From Dicaeum eximium (lineage: Eukaryota > Chordata > Aves > Passeriformes > Dicaeidae): DNA of 64,000 nt. Under the pieces are notes generated by a model that ran no database searches, was not told the origin of the DNA, and worked only from the letters and a program-made list of their open reading frames with translations. Within the stretch, counting starts at the first letter, position 1, and every line of letters begins with the position of its first letter. A program made the translations under genes and the position numbers. Below, in pieces: positions 26,301 through 41,300 of this stretch. The stretch covers positions 124,001 through 188,000 of the forward strand of contig VWZP01002599.1 in the NCBI GenBank assembly GCA_013396995.1. Reading direction: 5' to 3'.

Positions 26301-29300
26301 TCAGATTTTCAACATTGCTTCATTCTTCCCATTGCACTCAGGCTGACTGAAAGAAATGTATGTCCAAAACTGATGTGAATCTATACCCTCTCATAGAAGA
26401 GCAACTGTGCACCACAAAAACTCTTGAAATCATATTGCTCCAAACAAATCTTACAGTTCCTTTCAGTATTTAGCAACTTATTATCTGAATGGTCAATCTG
26501 GTCAGTGTTTGGAATTTGCTCCTGTACACATACAGGCCTTCCCTCTGACCAGTAGGTACAAGGCTTTAATAGGCTTGTCCCACTGCAGGACAGAATGGTT
26601 TCACAGGAATGAGAAAAGGTGACTCCAAACCTTGTTTAGCTATTTTTAATATGTATTGAGACTAACAGCACTTTATATTTAGAGCCAAAACCATGCAAAT
26701 AACATATATTTTAGGCAAAACCCCCCAAAACTCAAAACCAAGCCAAGTGACCAACCAACCAACCAAAAAAAACCAAACCAGAAAACAACTGAATGGGAAA
26801 CAATGAACAACAAGATAAAGAACAGTCAAAATAATCAAAACCTTGAAACATCATCTAGATAAAGACATAAATGATATTAACTTTATGTCATATGCCATGT
26901 ATTTTGTACACATAGGATCAACAAGTGAGTCAGGAGTACAATGCCATACACATATATCAGCATTCGACTTATAATGGCTCAGGAAAAGTGATTTATAATG
27001 GTTCAGGAAAAGCTATGCCTTGTGTGCTTTTGGCTTGGACCCAATTCAAAGTTGGAATCACCTGTAAGAATCACATTTTATTGGTTTGGGGAAATGGGTG
27101 GTTGTGGGAATGGAACACACCTTGAAGCAGTCCTGCCATTCTGAAGAAGTGTAAGATTTATAGCAAGAGATGGTTAAAAAATCTTTCAAGCACACTATCT
27201 CTCCTTCAGGTCTAGAGGAGAGGTTGTTTGTTCTGTAACTTGTCTTATACCTTTCCCCCCCCCACCACCTACATCTGTTTATCTAACAAAATTGCCTCTC
27301 ACTACAAACCCTGCCTTGCATATGCACTCAGACCTTTATAGCTACAACACCACCCCATTTCATGGCTCAGCACTTGTATTTAGTTCCCACCTTCACCACA
27401 ATTTTTTTTTTTCACTCCAAACAAGTGTTTTAGTTAAAGTAATTACTAGATTTTCTTACAGAGCAAGTAAAAAGCAGTTGGTTTAAAAGAACATGTCTGA
27501 TGCATCTTAGAAATAAAACACATCTTAGAAATAAGCACAAAGCAAGCATCACACTGTGATCACTGTGATACTGAGACAAGGGTTACTCCTGAAAATGTAA
27601 CCAGGGAAAAGTAAATAGTTCACCTCTCAAAAGAAAAATTCACCAAAAATGCTTTTTTTGACTCAAGAAAAGCAATCAGACATTGTCATTAACAAAGTCA
27701 TCCACTCTGGCTACTGAGCTAAAACTTGTGGTTTCCTATTTCTTTCTTCTGCTGAAGCAAATACTTTGAAAGTAATGCAATGGGAATTTCGGGCCAGTTG
27801 CAGTCTCCAGCCCACTTCAGTCTTTCAGACCCATGCCTCTTGCTTCAGTAGGTGTGTCTGAGTTTCCCAGGCATTTTGACTGCAAGTTGCCCTCACAGAG
27901 ATATCACCAACTCTTGTCACCTCTTTGTGTCTTCCACTGGTCCAACTGGTGCATTGAGCTACCTTGTAGGTTTTGCCTTTCACAGAAAGGACTTGGATTT
28001 CTGATATGTGCTTGAGGGATAAATTAGTCTGTCATTTCCTTTCTCTTCCTATTTGTCCCCATCATCTTCTCTCTCTAGTGGCAGCATGGAACTTACAGAA
28101 AGACAGGGGGATTTTCAGGCCACTGCACCCAACAAAAAATGTGTACGATCTTGTTATTTTTCTAGTGCAGGGCTGGATCTTGTAGCAGTTTTGCTACTAC
28201 CTCTCCTATCTGCCAACTCCTGCTAACCAGACATTGTGTTACTCAACAGATTCATCTGATTCAAGGACCTTGTTGATCAAAACTGCCACTTGAGAAAGGA
28301 GATGAAATACACTAGCTGAAAATGCTGAAGCCCAGGGCAAGGCTTCACAAGGCAGCCTTGACTACTCCTTGCAAAGCCCTGTTTTGGCAGAGCAGAGAAG
28401 ACTTAAAAAAACCAACCAAACAAACAAACAAACAAACAAACCAGGGGGCTACACATCCTCTCACTCAGTAACAAAGCACTACACGATTTCCAGCTATCTG
28501 TCTTTCTTTTGGTAAAATATCTTGGTTTTACAGAACTCAGTGTTCCCGAAGGCTGTGGGAAGACTGGGAGTCTTTGGGTTTTGAATCTCTGTGAATACTA
28601 AATGTATTCAAGCAACTGCAAGGTTCAACTTAACAATGCTTTTAGTGAAAATGCTAGGAACTTCAGAAAACAGATTCATAGAGCAATTCTGTGTAATCAA
28701 GGTCAGAGTGTCCTGGCAGCAACTCTTTGCGTGCCTGTAACAGAAGGCACAGTACTTCTCCTGCGTGGGAGTTGAGGAGTCTAAAAGCAGTATTTGAAGA
28801 AAATAAGGAGAAAAAGGACAACTGAACATCTGTCACTGCACAGATATGCATTTTATCCAAGGGCCACCAAGATGATTAGAGGGATGGAGCACCTTTCCTA
28901 CAAGGAAAGGAGGCTGAGGGAACTAGCCTAGGATTGTTCAGCCTTGAGAAGCAAAGGCTTTAGGGTGAGCTAACATGGCCTTCCAGCAGCTGAAGGGAGC
29001 CTACAAGAAAGGTGAAGAGAGACCTTTTACAAGTGCATTTCGTGATAAGATGGGGGGAATGGCTTCAATCTGAAAGGGTATGTTTAAACAAGATGTTAGG
29101 AAGAAATTCTCCACTGTGAGGGAGGTGAGGCACTAGAACAGGTTTTCCGGAGAAACTGTGGGTGCCCCATCCCTGGACGGGTTCAGGGCTAGGTTGGATG
29201 GGGCTCTGAGCAACCGGGTCCAGTGACAGGTATCCCTGCCCATGGCAGGGGGATTGGAACTGAATGGTCTTTACGCTCCCTTCCAACCCAAACCATTCTA

Positions 29301-32300
29301 TGATTCTGTGACAGTTCCCTGATCAGATAGCCAGATAACCTGCTGATGTGCAAAGGATGGCCTAAAGACTTCTTTCCAGCTTGCACTGCCAAGAGGACAG
29401 GGCAGATGTAAACATTTTGTTTTCAGCAAATCAAATTTGAAAATGCCTCAGCAGCACAAACACCTGAGCTACAAATCAAGCCCAGGAACAAGTATTGCTA
29501 CTAGGCTGAGCATGCCATCACCTGACTTGTGCATGGAAACACTTGCCTAAGGAAGGCAAAACCAAAAGTTCTGTATATATCTGCATGGCTAAATATTGCA
29601 CAATTTGGAAAAGCTGGATGTGACTGCATTTGTTTCCTTTCTAATAAGAAAGTTATTTGACACAGACACACATTACACCTTTCTAAGCCACATGCTTCAT
29701 TAGCTAGGCTCAGACAAAAATCAGTGTAGAGTTATCCCCATCTCTTGTAAAATTAGTTACTGTGCTATCTGCAGTAGTTACCACATGCTGAGTTCCAAAT
29801 CTGCCCAAAAGTATTTTTTGCTTTGCAGATGGTCATACTGTGGAGTCATTTTCTTGGCACAAAACATGTTGCATCTTTTGAATATAATTTCAGCATTCAT
29901 GTGCATTCAGTAAAAAGTCACCAATATTCATTTTCTGAGATTGACCTATACTGCTTTAAAGTGGCTTGACATCTGAGAAAGAAGAAAGGACATTTTATAT
30001 TGCCATTTAGTTCCATTAAAAAGGCTAATGCCCTGGTATCGTTCATCACTTTAGTGATATTTTATTCTGTTACAAAAAGTAGTCCACTCAGGATGTTCAG
30101 ATGCGTTCCTCTATGAAACATCATCCTATGAAAATACTCTCCATTTTTGATTGTGCTGTTCCTGTTCTTAATTAATATGATTTAACTGATTAAACCCCAG
30201 AATTCTGGAATTCATATTTCAGGGAAATTACATACACAAAGAAAAAGCACAGATTTTCTCAGCATATTTGGAAAAAGTAAAATGATCTCAAATAATGAGA
30301 TGAGAAAATGTGACTACATTTTAGTCTGAAATGTTTTGTATCAAAATAATTAAAACCTCCTAATACTCTCTTGTTAAGATATTCTAGTGTCCTGTAGTTC
30401 CGAAGTTTACTTCTTCCCACCTCAAAAGCTTAGGACTTCACAGGTTGAAAAATAGACATCAAAAGACTGAATTTCTAAATGGAAGAACTGTTCAGAAGGT
30501 TCAAAATTATTTCGTAACAGTACTAAGTTCCAGTCAATTTTAATCATTACCAAGTATTGTACCAGTATTTGCTGAGGAGAAATAAAGTCTGTACTAAATT
30601 TACAAATAACTTGCTTCTGAAAAAATTTAAAAGAAAAACAGAGACCAAAAATACATTTTTAGAAGTCTGTTTAATAATTGAAATATTTTTTGTTCATTTG
30701 CAAAACAGGCAAAATGAGCATAGGCTGTCTGAAGTAGCAAAGGGGACATTCACAACCTCTGAAGACTAAACCAGCATTTGGCAGCAGATTGACCATGTCT
30801 GGAGGATGCAAGGCTGAAGAAGTGGCTAAGTGGAAGGAATCAAAGGTATGGGCAGGAAGGGGAGGCTAACTCTGCGGTGAAGATGCCACGAAGATGCCAC
30901 GAATCCAGGGTACCATGCAGCAGCACCCCCGTGGGGGAACCCCTGCAGAAACTGGGGCAGACACCAAGTGATGCCATTTGTCACCATCCTGACCAAAGAG
31001 AAGCCTGTCTTCATGGGAAGCCTGGAAGAAAACAACTGTGGAATAAGGTGGCATCAAGCAGATATGTCACACAAGCTGATGTCACTTGTAGAGCAAGGGG
31101 ACGAAAACTCTTCTTTTCCTTTTTGTCAGCTCCCCATTCTCTTTCTTCAAATGGAGTTTTCTCACATGTAGAAAATCTAAAAACAGAAAATGAAAGGAAG
31201 CTGGCTAACTTAATTTTTTGTTTTTTTGAATTTTATACACCCAAGTGATTGGCTTTGGCAATTATTAGGCAGAGAATACCACATGTCATTAGATATGCAG
31301 TATGCAATCTATGTAATGATAGTTACTCTTATGCTCCTGTACCTTCAGTGTGAGATTTCTATTAATCTCCTAACAGAAACTAATGCAATTGAAGTACTCT
31401 TTTGCTTTTATTGGCAAAGAAACTTTTTATGCATTGGTATGCTTAGTGCTCTGTTCTCAGTATTTATAGACGACCTAACTTTTTAAGGAATATTTGAGAC
31501 AATTTCTGTACTATTTGTACCTTCTTTCATAACATGCAAGTAAGTTTCAGAAAACCCAGTTTCATTCATCAGTAACACAGAAATCTACCTGATCTTGATG
31601 ATTTCTTCCAATACAATAGTTCTGAACAATGGTCTTATTTTAAGAAATGTAGAATGAAACTTGTTTATCCTACTGCCACACCTTAGCTATATGTCTTAAC
31701 TCTGGATGCATACACATACTTGATGAACTTGAAGTAAGGGTATATGAAACTTTGGTGTTGAATGGTGTTGAATGTACAGCTACAAAATCTTCCTTATAGA
31801 CAATGCTCTGTCAAGAATATAGTCAATGACACCAAAAACATCTTAAAAAAAGGTACTTTGGGGTTTAGATCTGCTAAGTAGCGCAACCCTTTAATGTGTT
31901 TTATGACCTTCAGGCTTTTTTCCACTCAGCCTGGTCTCTAACTACTTATTGTAGTCCTGGTCAGAGAAATGGGGAAAGAAATTAAAACCGTTTTCTGTTG
32001 CTAAATCAGGATCATAGTAATCTCCAAACTGGGCCCAGCCTCAGGTCATTTACTAAAGTATTTTCTCTCAAAGAGTGAATATTAGCAGATATTTCAAAGG
32101 CAGGCACAGGAAACTTGACAGAAGTAGAGTGAAAACATTTAGTCGAACAAAAATTTTTCTCTAATGCCTCACTGATTTCATGTCCAAAGCAGGACTTTGG
32201 AGAGAGGTATCTTACGAAAGCTCTGTATAAGATAAATGACACTTTATAAATATCTGGGCTGTGTTTGCCAAAAAGGACTGATCAGTGTTGATAAACTGTC

Positions 32301-35300
32301 TGGTGTGACTGGACATGTCATGTGAACAACACACGAATTCTTTATGCCATCAATTATTTGTGTAATCCAGCTGCCAGGTGCTGTTAGCAGAACTTGAGAG
32401 TGTTTTGGTTTTCAGATTTCTGTCAGTTGTTAAGTTTGTACTGCAACTTGCATTTAAAACATGGTAAGATCACTCTGCTTCAGGTCCTGGTTCTGCAGAC
32501 CCATGTGGAGTCACCATCTTTCTGAAAATCCAGGATACAGTGATATCTGTAACTGCTTTCCTGACTGTTTGGCTTCCAACTTTCCACTTTCCCCACCCTC
32601 CAAAAGTCTCTCTGTTTTCTTAGAAAGGCACATGGACTGGGGAAGCTCAATTAATTGCTGTCATTCCGGCTTTGCATTACTATATATTAGTAAAATTATT
32701 CCAAATACTAAGTAACAATTTCTACAGTAATACTGCATTGAAAAGGAAAGATTCCAGTCTTAGGCATACAAAAACATATTTATTCTACCCCATTTCTGTG
32801 CTAATAACAGCTTAACTAGCAAATGTAAATTATTCTCACACTATCTGGCACTATAGCTGTCATTGCCCCACTCAGAGGTATACTGTATGAATTACAAGGA
32901 TGTCTCCATCCACTTTTGAGACCCCCCACTTCCTGGTGACCCAAGCAGCAGCTAGCACCTCATGTTTCCCACAGCTTTGACTCTGAAGGAACTGTGCCCA
33001 CCTCCTCGTGCAACTGCAAATGGTCTGTGTGTTCTGCTGTCGCCTAATGCCACCCAAACACAGCATTCACATGCAAGAAGGCAGAGATAAAACACACTCA
33101 CCTTTAAGCAAGACAGCATGTTAAGGAGGACACTGAATACAGAATTCACTGCAGATAACAGATTACCTATCTGCCTTCAAGAATCACAGGAGACACATTC
33201 TTGCTTTTCAGTGTCCTCCACCTTTTTTTTTCAGTGATGCTTGCTGACAGTTTCTGCAAACAACACAGATACAGTTGAAACACTACATCAAGTGCACTGT
33301 TTCATATTGTTTAGCATTGGACCCAAATACAACTCTAAAATTTGCATTTCCACCATCTCTTCTCCAGGGATATTGGCATAAATGAAGTTGGTTTAATAAT
33401 TTTATTAATAAAGTTCAGGCGTCAAATTTGGAGAGGAATATTTTTCAAGCTGTCCATCCCATTAGAGTTAATGTAGAGGACTGGGATCAGAGTTTGGATT
33501 TGGGTCCACTGCTGATATCAGGTATTTCAGTCCTCTGACCTATTGCTATTAAAACAGCATGCAACATAGTATTTTACTCAGTGTGGGGAGGTCTGACTTT
33601 ATGATGCTGCATGCAGTAAACTGATGGCTTTCAATTAAATGCCGGTGAACATGCATCCTTGTAGTTCAGACTCAGATGTACGACAAACAGTGCATGCCAC
33701 ATCTAATTCAAACCAGTGCATAAGTCACTCATGCATACAACACAAAAGTGAGGACTCGGTATTCTACTACAGCTTTAACAATAAGCATACAGACATATTA
33801 CATGAACTGCAAACACTGCACATGTTGCAAAAGAAGTTTACCTGATTTTTAACGTATTTTTTTTACAAAAAGCCTGAAGGCACAAAGGGCCAAGGTGCAG
33901 AAGCTTAAGAGTGGCCCTTTTCTATGACGATGATGGTAGGTTTCAGATGAACTTTAACCACTTGCCACCCGTGGTTAGCTGAGTAGTCTTGTCTGCTAAG
34001 TCCTCCTGTCCTCCACTATGTCGAATATCAAATGCTTTGTTTGTCTTGCTGCCCAAGAAAGTCATCTGGACTTCACATGTGTTACAAGAATTATCACTGG
34101 GTAATTAAAGATGCAATGCGTGGATTCAGCTGGCTTTCATTTATCATTATGTGTAATGGCTGACCATTGTCTGGCACATCCTCTTATTTGCTCAAGGATT
34201 CACATGATATTACATTCATTAGAGGAAAGAATAAATACAATATAACTGATTAATACTACTCTTGTTCTTCTATTTCCCTGTAGTGAGAGAATCTTGAGAC
34301 TTCAAATGTGTAATGATAAAGGCAAAAAACTGTTAGAAAATTTACAAAACCATTCATTTTTCCTCCAACTCAAAATTGCATTGCAAGTCACCACCAAGGT
34401 TATTAAGATCTGATGAAGAGTATACCAAGTGAAAACGTTTGCTCACTGGTCTCACATGAAGATAAATGTATTGCTGCAAGTTTTAACATTATAGCGTACA
34501 AAAAGTGAAAACGCAAAACAAATACAGGATAGAATAGGTAAGACAGCATTAGATGGCACAAGTCAATATTTCACAGGACTGCAATAAGGAAGGAAAGACT
34601 GCTGACCAAACTATTTACTCTGGGGCTTTGATGCAGTTCCTGAAATTGAAGGCAAAGTTCTTAATTTGTCAGATACATCCATGCATGCACACTGATGTAT
34701 ATACTTTCCTAATGCATTATAACAGCTGTGATTTCAAAGCCGTTCAAATTATCTACACAACCTTTTCCCATGAATTTCTTACCTCTAATTCACCAGATAA
34801 GTGGAAATCTCAGTCCAATTTTTAAGTAATTTCTAAGTGCTCACTCAACAATTTAAGTGCCATTTACAAGCACTAATTCATTTAATCACAGAGTTGTCTG
34901 TGACTGGGACTAACAGTTTGTCTAAAATAATACCAGGAGTTTTCAAGCAGAGCAAGAGACTACGTCTTATTCTCCCATTACTGAGCCTCACAAGTTTTTT
35001 TTTCTAGGAATTGATGCTGTTTATTTTACTTTGGACATTTGTTCATCCTCAAAGCTGACAGAGACATACAGTGACATATGCAATAACTTGAAGGCAGAAA
35101 AAAGGCAAATTTAGGATTCCTACTAACTGACTTCCTATGTCTAACCTCTGCAACATGGAGATAAAGTAAGGTTAAGAAAGGAGGCAGGGACAGGCATGTG
35201 ATGTAGTGCTGGAAAGGGAATAAGTGCTTTGTATGTGTCAAACATGATGCTTACTTATTAGGAAGAAATGCATCCAGGCTTCCACAATAGATCAAATAAC

Positions 35301-38300
35301 TTGAGTCATTTTTTCTGGTTTTTAATCACACTTAGTAAATACTGCCTAATGCCAGAAGTCATATAAGTCCAAGACAGATCAATTTCTTCTATGACTGGTT
35401 TTGAAAGGTCTTGAAAAAATAACAGATCCAACAGGTGTGATGCATGCAGTAGGATTAATTTATAAAGTTGTGGGTGACAAAGGGATTGCAGTTGCTGTGA
35501 CATCTGTTTCCCTGGTTAGAGGAAACAGCACAGAGAGGTTTACACAGAGAAGCTTTTACTTCAGCTATGGACCCTGGCTCTCTGGCTGATGCAGTCACTG
35601 CTAACACTACAGACCTAAGCCTTGGCCACACCACATCAGAAGCCATCAGGCTACCAGGACAGGTTTTTTTTTTACTGGTGGCAAGCTGCAGAGAAATCAG
35701 CAATGGACGCACCTAAAAATACATGTATGATGTAGTTGACATAAATGTAACTTTCAGGTGCTTTTATTTCATTTGTAATCAAAGGGCTGCACAGACCATT
35801 CGGTACCAGGTGTCTTTTCAAGCTGGAATTGGTGCCTGTAATATCAGAACATCAGCCTTACTAATTCAGTACATGCCTTGAGGCCTACGCTACGTTTCTT
35901 GAAACACACTAGAAAGTTAAATAGCATGTGTGAATTTTAGCAATTCCTTAATAATATTTTCTTAATAAACAATCCGCTTGTATGTGAAATGCTATATAAC
36001 AAAGCATGTGAGTACTTAAAACCTAGGACATGACCAGGAGATTTCTAGAGCAGGTGAATTAATGAAATGCAGATTAAGATCCTAGGTCCTGATTCGAAAG
36101 CTACCTAAAAACCTAAAAATTTTTGACCAGGAACTACATTACAAAAATGATGAGATTTCATTGTTTTATGATAAACAGAAAATTGTGAATGCAAAATAAA
36201 AAGCATGACAGGAAGATATGGCTTCCTGCTTGAAAAAAAAAATGCTGTGCTCCAGATATAATTAGGGGAAAGTGAATAACAAAATGATTTCATGTAGTAA
36301 TATATGCTATGACTTCAACAGAAAAAAATATAATTCCATGTTTGTTTCACAGTAAAAGACAGTCAACTTTTTGGTTTTTATTGAAGGAAATACAAGGCAA
36401 AGATATTTTGTTTGTGTAGACCATATTGCTTCAGATCACCAAACATGCTTATGTATTCATGTCAGAGTAGTGCCTTTAAGCTAGATAATAAGAAAAGTAC
36501 AACACTATTACATTGAAGGCATACAGTAAGGGAAACTGCAGAAAAATTAAGATTCATTCACTTCCAGATATAGAAAACAAACCAAATAATTACCACAACT
36601 GTTTCATAAGCTAGTATCACTGAATTTTCAAGTGGTAAACATAAAGATACCAGCTGCATTGGAAGTAAAGGTCTGCTTAGATATGAAATAATTTCCAAAG
36701 GTCACTGCTGAAATACATCAGAAATGTACATGATACATCTTTAAAAGTACAGTAGTAAAATTATCAAACGCCTCCATAGTCTACATTGTTTGAAAAATGG
36801 GATTCTGTCATTTACCTGTCCTTTGGCTTCTATGCCTCTCATCAGTGCAGTACCTTGACAAATTAATGGTTAACTTTTTGTGAAAACTTACATGACCCAA
36901 TTCAAAGCTGCTGTATGCAGGTATAACTCAAAGTCAATATATATAGACCATATGATTAGCATTCAAGCTTAAAAAAAGTGATTTTTCTCATTTAATAAAA
37001 CAAATATTTAGCTGTTTATGGTATGATATATGGCTTATGACAGATTTATTCATTGTCAACTGTAAGATGCCTCAAAGAGTTGAAATTCAAGCAATGTATC
37101 ATAGCACTTTATATGTGTTTCTTTGAAAAGGATTTCTTTATTATTTCAATTCTAGAATTTGAAAAAGTGGTCTCCAGTTGCTAGAAGTCATCAGTGCTAC
37201 ACTCCTCTGAAATCAGTGTCTCAGCTTTTCATGTGAAAATGCCTGCAAAACACCATTCCTGTAGTTCTCAGAAAATATTCTCCATAGAAAAAAATAATTC
37301 ATGGACACTTCTACTTCTTTAGTCTTGTACTTATATACTGCTCTAACAAAAATACCATGACACATTTAAAGGAACTGCCATAAGAACCTAATACAAACTC
37401 ATTGTTTCTTACACACAGTCTGAAAAAGAAAGTAAAGAAAGTATTCTCTTTCTTTTTTTTTTTTTTGTGTCTGGTATCATTGTGGTAATATATTTTCCTT
37501 TATATCCTTTGTGCAGAAAGTTTAAAATCTGAAAACTTTTTGTAAGAAATTACTATAAAAACCCATAAACATTGGCTCCAAAACAGCTCCCTAGACTAAT
37601 TTTGAGATCATAGATTTTAAGCATATTCTAATTCTCACTGTCTTAAATGTCATTAAATTGGTATCCAGATAAGTGCCTTACTTGGCAAAAAGAGCAGGCA
37701 AAAATTTTCCAAAGTAGCTCCTGGCATATCAAAAATCCACAGAGAAAAGAGCTTTTAAGTCCTGCTGAAACTGTATTAATACCACATAAGGGATTTACAT
37801 GTAAAAGCAGAATTTAAAAGTGGACTGATGGTATCCAAAAATCCTTTACCATGTGTTTTGCCATCTTTCTGGCCTTCTCACTCTGGGGACACAATTCAGA
37901 AGTTACTTTAGAAAACACTGTTGTGCAAAATCTTACCTTGCAACCTGCATTCTAGTACTGAAGTCAAGAGATCTCATTGACCGTAAGACTTCTATACAGC
38001 CCAAGTACTGTAAGGAAAAAGAAACAGTTGGAAAATGTATTATAATTATGCTTGAGTTCTGGGAGAAAGTGCAACTAACCATTAAAAGACAATGTGCAAC
38101 TCTTTTTTTTACATTTGATTTATCCTATGTCTAAAGTAGGTTGTTGTGATCATGCTGTTCTATGTCACAGATTTGTTCCATAAACATTTTGTTTTATTTT
38201 AGTGTCACATTTTGTTCAACATATAGTTTTATGTTTAACCTGGTCACTGTAATGCACTCAATTTATAATGCGTTGATGTGCTTTTTTTTAGTTTTCTTCC

Positions 38301-41300
38301 ATCTTAATTGGTCCACTTCAGATACAATCAAAGTAAAAAATAATGTTAATGAGAAAGGAAGTGTGGTAAAGGAAATTTATCTGGTATTGGTTAACTGGAC
38401 AAAGTTATTTAAAAGGGAGAGAACTAAGTCTCATTAGAACAAAAAAGATTGTAACAGGGAAAGCTGAAAAGAACACCAGCAACCAAATTTCTTACTAAAC
38501 AGCTCAGGGGTAGATGTGATTTAGTATTTTCATTTACTACAGTAGTAAAAAGGTAGAAAATGCTAATACAATATATTAATAAACCATGCTGGGAAATGGC
38601 TTTAACAGGGTCATTCAATAAAGGAATGACATGAAGGTTAGCTAATATAAAGACAAGATCAGACTTTTTTACCACGATTTCTGCCCTACATCTCAGAAGA
38701 AAAAAGGGAGTACCATTACAAAAGATGTTAAAATTCAACAGTATCTATCACTGGGAGTGGGGAAAACTCAGGTGAATCTTCTAGATTTGCTTCCAAAAGT
38801 GGGCATAACTTACATATGCTAAAGTCTACTGGAGCTAAAGCTCTTGTCAGATATTTGGATGGTGTCTTTGCACAAACTGCCTCATGGCTGGCATAACCCA
38901 TGGCAGCATCTTTGCATGTAGGTTAAGTGTTTAACCATACACTGGACTTTTGAAACTCTGGGGAATTGTGCAGGAGTCTTTACAGCATGAGCCTGATAAT
39001 GATGATCATGATGCTAGTCTAGCATGGTGTTTTTATATCAGCTCTTATACCAGTTTTTCTATCTTCACAGCATAATACAATCTATTTGGGATGAAACTGG
39101 TGCAAAAATCAAGCAAGGCCACAATTTTTCCTGTTTGGGAATTTTATTTTTGCTGAAAAAATAATCTTTTAAATAGAGAATGACTGCATCAGTAACAATA
39201 ATATGTAGAAATTCAGCAGAGATTTTCCATAGAAACACGAATGTCATAAGATGTTTACAGGCTGAGGAAATATCTATTTTGTTTTCACATATCCACTATT
39301 ATTTAATTTATTTCTTTCAAATGCTATGAAGTCATCACAACACTGAAATAAATTAGCTAGAACATCAACTGACTCTTATGCATTAAATTGTTTGAGCTTG
39401 CATTATTATAGCACACATTTTCTGACTGGGGTTATCTCAAGATCCATTTCCTAGAATATTTTAGAAATCTACAAATCTATGCTTTTTGAAAGCTTATAAA
39501 ATATTTTTTATAAAAAAGAATAAAAAATAATAAAAAAAAAATTTAAAAATATGTGGAAAGTATCTTGTCTAAAGAGATCCTGGCACATGGAGCTTTCAAG
39601 CTCCATTCATACTTTCAAATTGTCATCTATCAGTGCAAAATTAGACAATCCTTGCCTCCTACTACACATAAATTCCTTTTTTTTACATATACTTCTGCCT
39701 GAGTATTTAAAACATATGCAACTACATTTTCATGCTCTGATGAAGGAAGTTAAGTCATCAAGTCTATTTTTAATTATCTCAGAGTGTGATTTCATTTTCT
39801 TGGAGATTAAATTCTTTAGCATCACTTGGGATAATCAGCTGAAATCATTTAACTTATGCCAATAAACATCAATGATCAATATTTTCCTGTTTTCTTTCTG
39901 TGTCATTTTGTTTTAGTCCAGGATGTTTTCATAGATTAATTTTGCCCATTACTTATTTCATATAAGATGCTTTTGTAATTAAATATGCTGTAAATGGTAT
40001 GACTATTCAAAGGTATCCCTGTGACCTTTTGTCAAAAAAAATTCATTATTTCATCAACCTGTTCGTTTAGGCCTCTCAATACTAAAACACTCTTGGATTG
40101 CACTCGTTCCTTCACTTACCTATATTTGCCACAAGTCTTTTAAAGCAAAGTAATTGCACGAGTTTGAGAACCAGGTCCAGCATTTTGGAAGCAAACTCTG
40201 GAAGGTATTTTGACAAGTACATGCAGGCGTGCAAATAAATACACAGAAACATGTGCACACAAGCCACTGTCAAAATAAACAGACGAATAAGTAGACAAAA
40301 ACCCATAAACATACTCAGAAGACGTGCATTCAGACTCCTTTGAGTCACACTACCTGATCTGCATTAACAAAAATAGAGACAAGATCAGACTGGAGGAAGG
40401 TCAGATGGAAAAATTACCCTGTACTTGTTTTATGTATATCATGGAGACAGCTGAACACAACATAGTAAGGCTTGCAGTATTCCTGACTGATCAATGCAAA
40501 GATGGCGACTGATTTGCTGGGATAAAAGATGTGAACACTTAATCACCACGGCATGTTTTCAAGTAATGAAATTACTATAAAAACTGACATTCAAAAGGTC
40601 CAAAGGCCAACTACAGGGACATATAACTCACCTACTGCTATGCTTCAATTATTCCCCAAGACCAACACTGCTGTCTAAAAATATCCATTTGAAGTACATC
40701 CTGACAAGGATCCACAGAAAGAAGACATACAACCAAGATAGCAAGGAAATAAATTATTCATTTATTTCAACAAATAAATACCCTGATTAAAAAGAAATGC
40801 TATCTTTTGCTTTAGGCATACCATGAAACATTTAAAATATAGTTATAAAACAGTCTACTTCTAAAAAAAGCTCCTCTCCACCCAGCACTTAATGTATATT
40901 CTAACCAATCAGCTATTGTGCACTGTGAAATTTATGAGCTCCTGCTATCATCCTCCTTCTCATTGCTCAGGAACCAAATATATCGAGATGTAGCCCACCT
41001 TGAAGTAGGAGGATTTGGGACTACCAGTTCCAGGCTTTCTCAGATAACATTCTGCCTTCTGTTGACTTTCTAATATTTGAATGAGTTTCCAGCTGGAGTA
41101 CACTGAAAGGTACTATGTCCAAAGGAAAAAGTCTTTCATATGAATGAATACTTTCCCATTCAGAGGTTTTAGATTCATAACTTGTATTTTGCATGCTAAA
41201 CAGTACCTTGCAGGAAGCAGAGTGCCACATACAGGTGGGACCATGTAGCTCTCATTCCATGTGGTTCCAACATCCTTATTAGCTAAAATTTTGACAGTTT

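Larger units (their letters stand above)
25779..37936 (-). other. SHC3 intron 2
   Basis: The 12,158-bp intron holds the best CR1 copy in the window (28855-29312), AAAC-type simple repeats near 26.75 and 28.42 kb, and three short tandem duplications (26969-27012, 27503-27534, 30880-30901). The remainder is AT-rich without a recognisable gene. Confidence 0.85.
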
